From Solobacterium sp. (GTDB taxonomy: Bacteria > Bacillota_I > Bacilli_A > Erysipelotrichales > Erysipelotrichaceae), in the NCBI GenBank assembly GCA_017512555.1, contig JAFWFE010000011.1:1-64000 (forward strand): DNA of 64,000 nucleotides, written 5' to 3'. Below, piece by piece: positions 1 through 9,299 of the stretch (its first letter is position 1; each line of letters begins with the position of its first letter). The position numbers were made by a program, and so were the translations under genes. The notes beneath the pieces are model-generated. The model was not told the DNA's origin, did no database searches, and saw nothing but the letters and a program-made list of their open reading frames with translations.

Positions 1-941
1 GATCCGTTCTCGTTGATGAAGTCTTCCGCTGTTGATGCGCTGATGTCATAAACCTGGATCGTGTTGGTCTCCAGGGCGGTCTGGATCTGCTGCTGTTCGA
101 GGATGACGTCATAACGTACCACGTCGACGTTTGCCTTCAGATGTCCAGGCAGTTTCTCGGGATCTCCCCACCAGTTGTAGGTCTGCATGAATGTCGCAGT
201 CGCGCCGGACTTGAAGTCGATACATCTGTACTGCCCTGTGCCTACCGGATCACTGCGGAAGCGTTCAGGATTCTTTTCGTATTCCGCTTGGCTGATCGCT
301 ACGATTGAGCCTGTCGCGTTCGCGAGGAAGCCGGGATAATACGGGTTCTTCAGTGTCAGCTGTCCGGTGAATTCTCCGGTCGCGTGGAAGTCTGTCAGGT
401 TCGCCATGGCTCTTGTCTCGATATACTTGTCGTAGAACCACTGCAGATCCTGCGCTGTGATATGATTGCCTTCAAAGTCGTAGATATTATCGTAGATCTC
501 CCAGTCGATGGTCATATTATCATCTTCGATCGACCATTCCTTGACCAGGATACCGACTTCATTGGGTTCACCTACGGCTGTGACCCACATTTTGTCGAGG
601 TATACACTGCCGATACGCATACCTTCGATACCGTTGATAAAGAACGGGTCGAGGGTCTCAAAGGTCATCGCTCCGGACGCGACCATCGTCTTCTTGTCAG
701 AATCCGGTCCCATCGTGACGTTACCTTTTTTCGTTCCTTTCGGTGTCGGTACGGTCAGAGTCTCCATATTTTTCAGAGTCTCGATCGCATCACTAACCGG
801 TGCCGCTTCCTGCGTCTGTTCAGGTTCTTTCGTTTCTGTTGAGGCGGATTGTGCAGGTGTACTGCCGCCATTACCTGAACATCCTGCCAACAAGCCTGCC
901 GCAAGAAGTCCTGCAAATACCTTTCTAAGAGATTTCTTCAT
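1..941 (-). CDS. Family-5 peptide ABC transporter substrate-binding lipoprotein (partial)
   Basis: Extracellular binding lipoprotein of an oligopeptide/dipeptide-type ABC importer; it captures substrate outside the membrane. About 313 N-terminal residues are visible before the gene runs off the left edge (family members are usually 500-600 aa). The start at 941 is set by an AAGGAGG-like site at 951-960. Residues 1-20 form a signal peptide ending in the lipobox LAGC (Cys21 lipidated), followed by a Ser/Thr/Gln/Glu-rich linker to about residue 50. Then come typical SBP_bac_5 stretches: ETLDPFFINGIEG, VGEPNEVGILVKEW, and YRCIDFKSGATATF. The esterase gene lies 38 bp upstream on the same strand with no clear terminator between, so co-transcription is possible. 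The substrate cannot be told from this fragment. Confidence 0.88.
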   Translation of the reverse strand, partial: MKKSLRKVFAGLLAAGLLAGCSGNGGSTPAQSASTETKEPEQTQEAAPVSDAIETLKNMETLTVPTPKGTKKGNVTMGPDSDKKTMVASGAMTFETLDPFFINGIEGMRIGSVYLDKMWVTAVGEPNEVGILVKEWSIEDDNMTIDWEIYDNIYDFEGNHITAQDLQWFYDKYIETRAMANLTDFHATGEFTGQLTLKNPYYPGFLANATGSIVAISQAEYEKNPERFRSDPVGTGQYRCIDFKSGATATFMQTYNWWGDPEKLPGHLKANVDVVRYDVILEQQQIQTALETNTIQVYDISASTAEDFINENG

Positions 942-979
942 TTGTTTTCTTTTCCTCCTTAAATGAACTCTCCATGTTC

Positions 980-2434
980 CTAAAGTTTTAATATCTGACC
1001 CGGCATTCCCTCATCATGACGTTCTGCCGAATCTGCTCTTTCCTGTACACCGAAGTACATTGCCTTGCGGTCATCTTCATACGACGGCCAGTATACAAGT
1101 CCTTCTCCGTTAGGATTACGATGCTGCAGGAAGTTAAGCCAATAGTCAAACATATCTTTCTGTAGTCTTATATATTCAGGATCATCTTTTACTTCGGGAT
1201 GGAGCATAGCATAATATCCTGTCATAATCTGTCCGCCCAGAGTGTGGAAAGCACCCATGGGATCCTTGTCCCAGTCATTTCGGAATAAATATTGTTTTCC
1301 CTTATAACCGGATGTACGATATGTTTCCAGCATCTGAATTGTCGGATACCCGTACAGATAACGGCTCATCTTCCAGATCAGTTCTTTTCCGTTATCCTTT
1401 GGATCCTGCCAGCAATCCCCCAGTTTTTCCATAACATAGTCCGTATTCAGACCGAAGAACTTGGCAAATACTTCTCTGGTGAACTTTGGCGTCATGTGAT
1501 ACGGAGCACTGAATTCATCACGGTTATATCCCGCCAGGATCGTCACGTCGGAAGCTTTACCACTGTGGACGATCTCCAGCGCGTCATCACCATCAAACGC
1601 GATACCGTCAAATACAGGGCCGAAATCATGAAGTCCCGGTCTCCCGAAAGCCTTGTTCATATGTTCGATCAGTTCCTGCCAGGGAGCTGTAAGCAGATAT
1701 TCTTTCAGCTCTTCTTTCGGCATGTGGAAATAATCTGTGAACTTTGAGGCAATCGTCCTCGCTGTATGTAAATCCCGGATACACTGTACAGCTCCGCTTT
1801 CCAGATATGCCTGGGAGAATAATCCTTTTGCCTGTTTGGAAACAAGTAAAGATCCCACCATCTTCGCGCCGGCAGATTCACCCATGACTGTGATTTTATC
1901 CGGATCACCACCGAACGAAGCGATATTCTTCTTTGTCCACTCCAAGGCTTTTACAATATCCAGGAAGCCGGCATTTCCGGACTGGATATACTCCGGTCCG
2001 AGAATCTCATCCAGCTGCAGAAATCCGAATACCGATAAGCGGTAGTTCATTGTCACAACAATAATTCCATGATTTGTCAGCATGGATACATCCGCAAACA
2101 TGTCGTGGTTTCCAAACTGAAAAGCACCGCCGTGGATATGAAACAAAACTGGACAGTTTCCCCTGTGATTTTCCGGTACATAAACATTCAGATACAGGCA
2201 ATCCTCACTGCATTCTTCCGCTTTGATGTTTCCGCCAGGCTGGATATTCTGCGGAGCAGAATTACCGAAACGATCACATACCCGGATACCATCAAAGGAT
2301 TCAGGATCCTGCGGAGGAAGGAAGCGTAGACTTCCCTGCGGTGCTTTGGCATAAGGTATTCCCTTATAGCTTATGTAACCGTTTTCATTGATACCTGCAA
2401 TTTTCCCGTATGTTGTATTAATCACATTATTCAT
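980..2434 (-). CDS. Type-B carboxylesterase (para-nitrobenzyl esterase family)
   Basis: Alpha/beta-hydrolase that cleaves carboxyl esters; no signal peptide, so cytoplasmic. The family front motif TTYGKIAG...GIPYAKAP is at the N-terminus, the oxyanion-hole segment HIHGGAFQFG follows, and the nucleophile elbow is GESAGA. A Glu in NRDEF and the His in GAFHTLGGQI are candidates for the rest of the triad. I chose the ATG at 2434 because the protein then begins in family style (MNNVINTTYGKI); an in-frame ATG at 2467 would add 11 residues, and only a weak AGAGAG site supports the 2434 start. About 484 aa, normal for the family. A terminator separates it from the upstream LysR gene, so it likely has its own promoter. 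Natural substrate unknown. Confidence 0.88.
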   Translation of the reverse strand: MNNVINTTYGKIAGINENGYISYKGIPYAKAPQGSLRFLPPQDPESFDGIRVCDRFGNSAPQNIQPGGNIKAEECSEDCLYLNVYVPENHRGNCPVLFHIHGGAFQFGNHDMFADVSMLTNHGIIVVTMNYRLSVFGFLQLDEILGPEYIQSGNAGFLDIVKALEWTKKNIASFGGDPDKITVMGESAGAKMVGSLLVSKQAKGLFSQAYLESGAVQCIRDLHTARTIASKFTDYFHMPKEELKEYLLTAPWQELIEHMNKAFGRPGLHDFGPVFDGIAFDGDDALEIVHSGKASDVTILAGYNRDEFSAPYHMTPKFTREVFAKFFGLNTDYVMEKLGDCWQDPKDNGKELIWKMSRYLYGYPTIQMLETYRTSGYKGKQYLFRNDWDKDPMGAFHTLGGQIMTGYYAMLHPEVKDDPEYIRLQKDMFDYWLNFLQHRNPNGEGLVYWPSYEDDRKAMYFGVQERADSAERHDEGMPGQILKL

Positions 2435-2534
2435 TGTTCTATTCTCTCTACAAAAAAATCCTAACATCCGTATTTTTTTCTGAACAATGCTTATTCCATA
2501 TAGATGTATTACAGTTTTGTTATAGTAAAAAGTT

Positions 2535-2562
2535 AAAAAAACGCATAATCATGCGTTTTTCT
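2535..2562 (-). terminator. Rho-independent terminator after the LysR gene
   Basis: Inverted repeat AAAAACGCAT / ATGCGTTTTT with a 4-base loop, flanked by A and T runs. It lies between the LysR stop (2597) and the esterase start (2434), so it should end the lipoprotein-LysR transcript. Confidence 0.75.
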
Positions 2563-2596
2563 AAGTAAAACATACGAATCATGTATATCAATTCTG

Positions 2597-3487
2597 CTAT
2601 AACTCAGAACTTTTTAAGACATATTCTATGAAATGATCAATGAAATATTGCGCCATTTCTTCAGACGTTTTTGATATTTCACGATTTCTGTTCACTTTCA
2701 GGTATATTGTTCTGCTGTATTTAGAATCATCCAGCGGCCGGGTAATCAGATGATTACGGAGATTCGGGCGGATCGGCCAGGTATATTCCGGAAGTAAGGC
2801 GATTCCGTTAGTTTCCATGATTCTCTCCATCATAATCCGCGGTGATTCCGCAATCAGTAAGTTCTGCGGATGGAACTCGTATTTATCAAACATGGCTTCC
2901 ATATTATTCCGAAGATTCTTACCTTTTTCAACAGTTATCAAAGAATACTGATTAAGGTCATCCAGGGATATCTGATCCTTTTCATGAAGTGGATGTGTCT
3001 TCAGCATAATCACTGCATACCGTTCTGTCAGGAGTTTTACGGCATGTCGATCTTTGACATTATTGACATCCGAGTATATTAACAGATCCCAGTCAATATC
3101 TTCTTTATTCAGGCCGAATTGTATTTTATACGGTTTATGTATTGCGTTAAATGGTTCCAGAACACCCGGAAACATTGCTGCCGCAGCACAAAGCGCGAAC
3201 ATTACCGTGTCTTCTTTATCCGCATCATTTTTTATCAATTCCTGGTCCATTAAAGACAAATCATCAAAAACTGCTTTACCGTACCGGTACACGATCTCCC
3301 CTGCACTGTTCAGTTTGATTCTGTTCCTTCCGGTCCGTTCAAAAAGACGATACCCAAGATCGTCTTCCAGAGATTTCATTGAACGCGATAAAGATGGCTG
3401 AGATAAATGAAGTTCTTCCGCAGCCTTGGTGATATTCTGTAGCTCAGCGACTTTGAGAAAATACTGCAATTCTGTCAGTTTAATCAT
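2597..3487 (-). CDS. LysR-family transcriptional regulator
   Basis: DNA-binding regulator with an N-terminal winged helix-turn-helix (residues about 1-60; ITKAAEELHLSQPSLSRSMK is the recognition region) and a C-terminal periplasmic-binding-protein-like effector domain. 296 aa, the usual length. It starts 9 bp after the stop of the ZnuA-like lipoprotein gene on the same strand and has no convincing Shine-Dalgarno site of its own, so translation may be coupled to that gene. Downstream, past a terminator, is the carboxylesterase. Effector and targets are unknown; the esterase and lipoprotein genes are the obvious candidates, by position only. Confidence 0.93.
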   Translation of the reverse strand: MIKLTELQYFLKVAELQNITKAAEELHLSQPSLSRSMKSLEDDLGYRLFERTGRNRIKLNSAGEIVYRYGKAVFDDLSLMDQELIKNDADKEDTVMFALCAAAAMFPGVLEPFNAIHKPYKIQFGLNKEDIDWDLLIYSDVNNVKDRHAVKLLTERYAVIMLKTHPLHEKDQISLDDLNQYSLITVEKGKNLRNNMEAMFDKYEFHPQNLLIAESPRIMMERIMETNGIALLPEYTWPIRPNLRNHLITRPLDDSKYSRTIYLKVNRNREISKTSEEMAQYFIDHFIEYVLKSSEL

Positions 3488-3496
3488 TTGTAAGTA

Positions 3497-4498
3497 TTAT
3501 TCCGTTTCCTGTACAACTGCCCTGTCTTCCGTCATGGTTTCCAGAGTCTTCAGGTTCTCATACATGATCGAGAGATAGTCTTTACCCAGTTCTTCTTCAT
3601 TTTCTGTCAGACTGGAAAGATTACTCATCTCTACCCGTTTCAGATCCAGTTCATCTTCCAGCTGGTAAAATAACGTAATCATATCCGGGGTCATGTTAGG
3701 TTCATAGACGATGTATTTCACATGGTCATCGATGATTCTCTGTTTGATGATTTCCAACTGTGCCTTGTTCGGCAGTACGCCATACTTGGATAAGATTACC
3801 GGATAGACTTCAAAGCCATAGGTTTTCTGCCAGTTACCGAAGCTTGCGGTCATGGTCACAAACCGGATCTGTTTATTCTCCTTGGTGTTGGCTGTCGCCA
3901 GAGACTGGTACTGCGCATCCAGGTTGATCAGCTCGGTTTCCAGTTTCTTGTAGTTTTCGTTGAACAGAGCCTGGTTATCCGGGAAGTAACCAATCAGCCA
4001 GTCGCGGATATTCTTGGCCATACTTAACATGGCAATCGGATCGATCCACAGATACAGATCCTTGGTATCCACATCGATATGATCAAATACTTCTCCCTTG
4101 TAGTAAGTAGATTCAATATAAGTAACCGTATCCCCTACCGTTACCGGTGTATAACGGTTAAAGTCATAAACCGCGTTCAGTACGGACAAATCGATCTGGC
4201 TGGAGATGATACTGTTGAATTTCGAATTATACATACTGAGATATGGTTCCATCTGACCGATATGAATAAACACGGCAGAATTCTCCAGTATCTCCTCATA
4301 GTTGGATTTCAGTGTCGCTCTCTGTACGACAACGTTCTCTTGGATCGGCACCAGATATTCATCCGTACCCATGATTCTTTCCGCAAGAAAACCAATCGGA
4401 TATACGGTATAGGCTATCTGTGTCTTTGCCGAAGTACAGCCGGTAAACAAGTTAACGGATAGGAATAAAACAAGAATATGTATCAGCAGTTTTTTCAT
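3497..4498 (-). CDS. ZnuA-like metal-binding-lipoprotein homologue lacking the metal histidines
   Basis: Lipoprotein of the cluster-9 (ZnuA/TroA-type) solute-binding fold: signal peptide with lipobox FTGC (Cys21), then VYPIGFLAERIMG, a DLYLWIDP segment and a C-terminal region ending YLSIMYENLKTLE, all in family order; 333 aa. In active members three histidines bind Zn or Mn. Here the expected positions read VVVQRATL (His site to Gln), DLYLWIDP (usual DPHIWLDP) and MTASFGN (usual H-A-F). No ABC permease or ATPase is adjacent. It therefore may not be a normal metal importer subunit. The ATG at 4498 has no Shine-Dalgarno site and sits 8 bp after a TATAAT box, suggesting a leaderless mRNA. The LysR gene follows by 9 bp. 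Confidence 0.78.
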   Translation of the reverse strand: MKKLLIHILVLFLSVNLFTGCTSAKTQIAYTVYPIGFLAERIMGTDEYLVPIQENVVVQRATLKSNYEEILENSAVFIHIGQMEPYLSMYNSKFNSIISSQIDLSVLNAVYDFNRYTPVTVGDTVTYIESTYYKGEVFDHIDVDTKDLYLWIDPIAMLSMAKNIRDWLIGYFPDNQALFNENYKKLETELINLDAQYQSLATANTKENKQIRFVTMTASFGNWQKTYGFEVYPVILSKYGVLPNKAQLEIIKQRIIDDHVKYIVYEPNMTPDMITLFYQLEDELDLKRVEMSNLSSLTENEEELGKDYLSIMYENLKTLETMTEDRAVVQETE

Positions 4499-4506
4499 CT
4501 GCAGAT

Positions 4507-4512
4507 ATTATA
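4507..4512 (-). promoter_or_regulatory. Extended -10 box for the ZnuA-like gene
   Basis: TGCTATAAT on the minus strand (TGn plus perfect TATAAT). Eight bases separate it from the ATG at 4498, so transcription would begin within one or two bases of the start codon. No good -35 box is seen. Confidence 0.65.
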
Positions 4513-4529
4513 GCATAGTTACCGGAAGA

Positions 4530-5213
4530 CTAATCGAACATCCACCCTTCTTTGCGAAAACTTATATAACTGTTCTGTGAGATGATCAGGTGATCCAGCA
4601 CCTTGATCTTCATTAGGTTACCTGCTTCAATGATTTCCTGCGTCAGAAGAAGGTCTTCCTGGCTGGGCTGGACATTCCCGCTGGGGTGGTTATGCGCAAG
4701 CATGACGGCAGCCGCGCCATACTGCAGAGCTGTACGGAAAATATCCCGGGCAGAGACCAGGCTGGCATCTCCGGTACCTTTAAACAATGTCTCCGTGCCC
4801 AAGACATGGTGCGCATTGTCCAGGAATACCGCAATCATCTCTTCCTGCAGATGATGCCCGATCGTCAGTCTCAGCCACTTGATCAACGCTTCCGGGCGGG
4901 AGATCACATCTTCATCAAATACCTCTTCCCTGGCACATCTGCGGGCAATCTCAAAACAAGCAGAGATCTCCAGCGCCTTTACCTTCGATATTCCTTTGAC
5001 CTGCATCATCTCCTGTAACGTCATGTACGGGATTCCCTTCAAGCCACCCGCAGCCTGTAATAAACGATCCGCGGTATCCAGAGAAGAAGATCCGTTGATT
5101 CCCGTACGGATCAGTAAAGCTAATAATTCCCGTGAAGATAGACTATCTATACCAAAATGTACGGCTTTCTCCCGGGGTTGTTCAAGATTCGGCAATTCCT
5201 TCATCAAAGCCAT
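4530..5213 (-). CDS. radC: RadC family JAB/MPN-domain protein
   Basis: Member of the RadC family, a JAMM metalloprotease-fold protein named for DNA repair but of unclear function. An N-terminal helix-hairpin-helix-like region (residues 20-90; LLIRTGINGSSSLDTA, MQVKGISKVKALEI) precedes the MPN domain with EMIAVFLD, the metal motif AHNHPSG and the following S-x2-D (SQED). About 227 aa. I chose the ATG at 5213 (MALMKELPN) because GGGAG lies about 11 bases upstream; a TTG at 5234 also opens the frame. It is followed by the lipoprotein gene on the same strand and preceded by galE. Confidence 0.92.
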   Translation of the reverse strand: MALMKELPNLEQPREKAVHFGIDSLSSRELLALLIRTGINGSSSLDTADRLLQAAGGLKGIPYMTLQEMMQVKGISKVKALEISACFEIARRCAREEVFDEDVISRPEALIKWLRLTIGHHLQEEMIAVFLDNAHHVLGTETLFKGTGDASLVSARDIFRTALQYGAAAVMLAHNHPSGNVQPSQEDLLLTQEIIEAGNLMKIKVLDHLIISQNSYISFRKEGWMFD

Positions 5214-5269
5214 AAAAAAACATACTCCCTTCAATCATAATATTGTCCGGAATATGTCTTTTCCCCGTG

Positions 5270-6283
5270 TTATCGGATTCCTTCAGGATTTTTCAGTGTA
5301 AAGTTCCAGGAATCTTCACACATCTTATCAATGTCGTATTCTGCCTGCCAGTGCAGCAGTTCTTTCGCCTTTGCAGTATCTGCGTAGCAAGTCGCAATAT
5401 CCCCGGGACGTCTGTCCATGATCTTATACGGAAGTTCATGTCCGCAGGCTTTCTCATAGGCGTGTAATACTTCAAGTACGCTGTAGCCTCTGCCAGTACC
5501 GAGGTTGATCTTTTCCACGCCATGGTGATTCAGCGCGTAATCCAGAGCGCAGATATGTCCTCTGGCCAGATCTACTACATGGATGTAGTCACGTACACCG
5601 GTGCCGTCCACAGTCGGATAATCATTTCCCCAGACCCGCAGATATTCCAGTTGTCCGTTGGCAACTCTGGCGATATACGGTACCAGGTTGTTCGGTATAC
5701 CGTTAGGTACTTCACCGATCAGGCCGGATTCATGCGCACCGATCGGATTGAAATATCTCAGTAACAATACACTCCACTCTACGTCCGAATGACATACATC
5801 TTCCAGGATCATCTCATTCATCAGTTTCGTCGTCCCATAGGGATTGGTCGTATGTACGGCAAAATCCTCCCGGATCGGCACACTGACCGGATCTCCGTAT
5901 ACCGTAGCGCTGGAAGAGAATACGATCGTCTTGACACCCGCTTCTTTCATCGCCTGATACAGGTTTACAGATCCGGAGATATTGTTTTCATAGTAAGTCA
6001 GAGGAATCTGAACAGATTCACCGACTGCCTTATAGCCGGCAAAGTGGATAACTGCTTCAACCGGATTCTCCGCGAAGATCTTACGCAAACCTTCCTTATC
6101 CAGAAGATCAGTCTGGTAGAATTTCGGTCTCTTCCCTGTAATAGTCTCTATACGATCCAGAACCTTAATACTGGAGTTATACAGGTTATCCATGATCACT
6201 ACTTCATGTCCTGCGTTCAGAAGCTCCACACATGTATGGGAACCGATATAGCCGGTTCCTCCGGTAACTAAAATCAATGCCAT
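5270..6283 (-). CDS. galE: UDP-glucose 4-epimerase
   Basis: Interconverts UDP-glucose and UDP-galactose (Leloir pathway, also a supplier of sugar nucleotides for surface glycans); cytoplasmic, NAD-dependent. The extended-SDR nucleotide motif VTGGTGYIGSHT opens the protein, the catalytic Ser is in SSSATVYG and the Tyr-Lys pair in NPYGTTK. 337 aa, the usual length. The ATG at 6283 follows AAGGAG; an upstream in-frame start at 6322 lies inside the end of rseP and adds an unlike tail. No galK or galT is in the window. It follows the rseP gene by only 13 bp and may be co-transcribed with it. Confidence 0.96.
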   Translation of the reverse strand: MALILVTGGTGYIGSHTCVELLNAGHEVVIMDNLYNSSIKVLDRIETITGKRPKFYQTDLLDKEGLRKIFAENPVEAVIHFAGYKAVGESVQIPLTYYENNISGSVNLYQAMKEAGVKTIVFSSSATVYGDPVSVPIREDFAVHTTNPYGTTKLMNEMILEDVCHSDVEWSVLLLRYFNPIGAHESGLIGEVPNGIPNNLVPYIARVANGQLEYLRVWGNDYPTVDGTGVRDYIHVVDLARGHICALDYALNHHGVEKINLGTGRGYSVLEVLHAYEKACGHELPYKIMDRRPGDIATCYADTAKAKELLHWQAEYDIDKMCEDSWNFTLKNPEGIR

Positions 6284-6296
6284 CGTTTTTCTCCTT

Positions 6297-7358
6297 TTAT
6301 CTGAACAATCTGGAAATATCATTCCAGGTCACAAATACCATGATACTGATCAGGATCACCCAGAATACGCCCATGATCGCAGCTTTCAGCTTATGATTGA
6401 GTGGCTTGCCAATGACCTTCTCCGCCAGGACAAGTACCACCTGACCGCCGTCAAGGACCGGCAGAGGAAGTAAATTCATGATTCCTACATTCAGTGATAA
6501 TTCGGCCATCAGGAACATGAAACTCAAGAATCCCAGAGATGCATATTCTGCGGTAGCGTTGTATATACCGACAGGTCCTGCCAGCTGATTCAGACCCTTA
6601 CCGCGGATCAGCTGACGCAATGTACGTACCAGCAGACCGGCAATGGAAGACATCTCCTCCGCCCCGTATCTCCAGCAATTCAGCAGATTTACCTCTTCTA
6701 TTTCAAGATCCGGTCCAATGATACCGATCATGTATGAATCTCTTTCTTCGTTGTATTCCGGCGTAACAGGAATGGATACATTCTGCCCGTTTCTCTCTAC
6801 GACATAGATCAGTTCCTGATCCGCGTACTGCGCCAGAAACATCTGCATATCCGTGAAATCCTTGGGTTTTACGGAAGTACCGTCATTCAGGGAAATGGAT
6901 ACCACAAGATCCCCGCTTTCGAAACCTGCACGTTCTGCCGGAGTATTCTCCATTACCGATTCCACATACGGTTTCGGAGATCTTCCGTAAGCACCGATGG
7001 ATAGATAGATCATGGAGAAGATCACCCAGGCAAGCATGAAATTCATGAATACGCCTGCCAGCATGACAATGATCCGTTTCCATGGCTTGATATCATTGAT
7101 CCTGCGTCCTTCCGGCACAACGACATCCGGATATACTTCATCTCCCTCAGTTTCACCGGCCATAGCCACAAACCCACCGATTGGAATCGCATGGATACTG
7201 TAAACCGTTTCCTTCCCCTGTTTCTTAAACAGTGTCGGACCCATACCAAAAGCGTATTCATAGCAGTAGACACCAAACATCTTCGCTGTAATCAGATGTC
7301 CTGCCTCATGAATACAGATGATCACCGATAATAAGATCAGAAAATAAATAATCGTCAT
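6297..7358 (-). CDS. rseP: Site-2 intramembrane zinc metalloprotease RseP/RasP
   Basis: Polytopic membrane protease that cuts anti-sigma factors and leftover signal peptides within the membrane. The first membrane helix carries the zinc motif HEAGH (residues about 18-22); a PDZ domain occupies about residues 125-210 (VMENTPAERAGFESGDLVVSI); the third zinc ligand lies in LPVLDGG near the C-terminus, followed by two more helices. 353 aa. The ATG at 7358 begins one base after the dxr stop, and this dxr-rseP pairing is common in bacteria. Confidence 0.95.
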   Translation of the reverse strand: MTIIYFLILLSVIICIHEAGHLITAKMFGVYCYEYAFGMGPTLFKKQGKETVYSIHAIPIGGFVAMAGETEGDEVYPDVVVPEGRRINDIKPWKRIIVMLAGVFMNFMLAWVIFSMIYLSIGAYGRSPKPYVESVMENTPAERAGFESGDLVVSISLNDGTSVKPKDFTDMQMFLAQYADQELIYVVERNGQNVSIPVTPEYNEERDSYMIGIIGPDLEIEEVNLLNCWRYGAEEMSSIAGLLVRTLRQLIRGKGLNQLAGPVGIYNATAEYASLGFLSFMFLMAELSLNVGIMNLLPLPVLDGGQVVLVLAEKVIGKPLNHKLKAAIMGVFWVILISIMVFVTWNDISRLFR

Positions 7359-7359
7359 T

Positions 7360-8508
7360 TTATACCTTCAATAATGATTCCGCGTACGCCCTGGCTTCCC
7401 GGTCACTTTCAATCAGATCTTCCAATGTCTGAATCTGACGGTATGCGCACTGATCCAATGTCTCACGGATAATATCCTCGATGCGCAGGAAACCAATCTT
7501 TTCCTGACGGAACGCAAGATTTGCGACTTCGTTGGCACCGTTGAGCACCGCCGGAAGATTACCGCCCTTTTTCGCGACGTTATAGGTCAGAGGAATCAGC
7601 GGGAAGCGTTCTTCATCCATGGCAGCGAAATGCAGCGTACCTGCCTTGGCAAGATCTAGAGACCCCTGCAGATTGATATTCAGGCGATCCGGATAAGTTA
7701 ACGCATACTGGATCGGCAAACGCATATCCGGAACACCCATCTGAGCAAGTACCGCGCCATCAATGAATTCCACCATGGAATGAATGATACTCTCTTCATG
7801 AAGAATACTCTCTATTCTGGCATACGGCACCGCAAATAACCAGTGTGCTTCCATGATCTCAAATCCTTTATTCATCATGGTTGCGCTGTCAATCGTAATC
7901 TTGGCACCCATAGACCAGTTCGGATGAGCCAGAGCATCTCTGACTGTCACCTTGTCAAGCTGACGCCTGGATAACTTACGGAACGCTCCTCCGGACGCAG
8001 TGATGATCAGTTTCCTGACTTCCTCCGGCTTACTTCCCTGTAAACATTGGAAGATAGCGGAATGTTCACTGTCGATCGGATATAAACGCACGTGATTCTC
8101 AATCAACGCGCGGTTGATCAGTTCACCGCCGACAACCAGTGTTTCCTTATTTGCCAGAGCAACATCATGTCCGGATTCAATTGCCTTAAGCGTAGGTTCC
8201 AGCCCCGCAAAGCCAACAAGCGCATTTACAAAGACATCGTAGTTTATCTCGGTAACGATCTTGTTCATGCCTTCCTTGCCGTAAACAAAATGGATATGCG
8301 GATATTCACCCTGCAGTAATTTCGCGTCCTCTGCCCTCTCTACACAGACCATAGGTACCGGATGATCACGCAGGATCGTCCGTGCCGCATTAATATTTCT
8401 GCCTACACCAAACGCTTCCAAAGTAAAACGATCCGGATGCTGAGAAATCACATCAATCGTCTGTAAGCCAATCGAACCACTTGCACCGAGTAATACCAGT
8501 CGTTTCAT
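7360..8508 (-). CDS. dxr: 1-deoxy-D-xylulose 5-phosphate reductoisomerase
   Basis: Second step of the MEP isoprenoid pathway: converts DXP to MEP with NADPH and a divalent metal. The N-terminal Rossmann motif LGASGSIGLQT, the catalytic segment DSEHSAIFQ and TASGGAF are all present; 382 aa, normal length. Its stop region meets the rseP start, and its start overlaps the cdsA stop, making a tight run uppS-cdsA-dxr-rseP. Together with uppS this supplies and elongates isoprenoid units for the cell-wall lipid carrier. It shows that this organism uses the MEP route. Confidence 0.97.
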   Translation of the reverse strand: MKRLVLLGASGSIGLQTIDVISQHPDRFTLEAFGVGRNINAARTILRDHPVPMVCVERAEDAKLLQGEYPHIHFVYGKEGMNKIVTEINYDVFVNALVGFAGLEPTLKAIESGHDVALANKETLVVGGELINRALIENHVRLYPIDSEHSAIFQCLQGSKPEEVRKLIITASGGAFRKLSRRQLDKVTVRDALAHPNWSMGAKITIDSATMMNKGFEIMEAHWLFAVPYARIESILHEESIIHSMVEFIDGAVLAQMGVPDMRLPIQYALTYPDRLNINLQGSLDLAKAGTLHFAAMDEERFPLIPLTYNVAKKGGNLPAVLNGANEVANLAFRQEKIGFLRIEDIIRETLDQCAYRQIQTLEDLIESDREARAYAESLLKV

Positions 8509-9299
8509 TACAATCCAAACCCCCAGAGAATCATCATACCGTTAAACACAAAGAAACAGAACAAAAGACTGTCAATACGGTCCAGGATTCCTCCGTGTCC
8601 CGGAATCAGTGAACCAAAGTCCTTGATTCCAAATCTGCGTTTCACGGAAGAGAATGCCAGATCACCGATTTCCGCAATCGCCGGCAATACCAGACTTCCC
8701 GCAATAATCAATGACTTCGGCAGAAACGGACAGGCCAGATAACCGAAAACCAGGGAGACGATCAGACCGGAGAAATAACCTCCGATTGCCCCTTCCCAGG
8801 TCTTATTCGGAGAAATCCGGGGAATCATCTTATGTTTACCGGTAAATACACCAAAGAAATATGCGCCGGTATCGCAGATAAAACATGCCAGTCCGACATA
8901 AAGTATGCCCAGGCCATTAAATCCGGAATGATAATAACGAATTACAGCCTGCCATCCCAGTGAAACAATCAGAATCAGCAGGAAAGAATATACAACATGA
9001 TCGATCTGGAACTCTTCATGGACAAGCATGATGACAAACAGGAATACCAGTAATCCTGCAGCTACTGCCGCAAACCAGGATACGGGAGTATACGCAATCA
9101 ATTCGATCCACAACGTAAAAAGGATCGTCAGATACCAATGTGGTTTCTGATCAAACAAGGAAGCAATCTCGTATGCCGCAAGAACAGAGATCAATGCCAC
9201 AACGATATCTGCCCAGATTCCGCCGATAATTACAATCGGAATAATAATAGCGGCTAATACAAGTCCCACACAGGTTTTGATCAGCATTCCCTTACTCAT
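8508..9299 (-). CDS. cdsA: Phosphatidate cytidylyltransferase
   Basis: Makes CDP-diacylglycerol from phosphatidate and CTP, the precursor of phosphatidylglycerol (compare pgsA at 43602). About eight membrane helices and the signature near the C-terminus, SSVKRRFGIKDFGSLIPG followed by HGGILDR, are visible; 263 aa. I chose the ATG at 9299, which follows GGAGGTG; the upstream TTG at 9314 lies within that ribosome site. It overlaps the uppS stop by 8 bp. Confidence 0.95.
   Translation of the reverse strand: MSKGMLIKTCVGLVLAAIIIPIVIIGGIWADIVVALISVLAAYEIASLFDQKPHWYLTILFTLWIELIAYTPVSWFAAVAAGLLVFLFVIMLVHEEFQIDHVVYSFLLILIVSLGWQAVIRYYHSGFNGLGILYVGLACFICDTGAYFFGVFTGKHKMIPRISPNKTWEGAIGGYFSGLIVSLVFGYLACPFLPKSLIIAGSLVLPAIAEIGDLAFSSVKRRFGIKDFGSLIPGHGGILDRIDSLLFCFFVFNGMMILWGFGL

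Noticed and set aside
384-966. Overlapping plus-strand open frames of about 150 aa
   Set aside because: They are shadows of the minus-strand peptide-binding lipoprotein, which has a signal peptide, lipobox and ribosome site.
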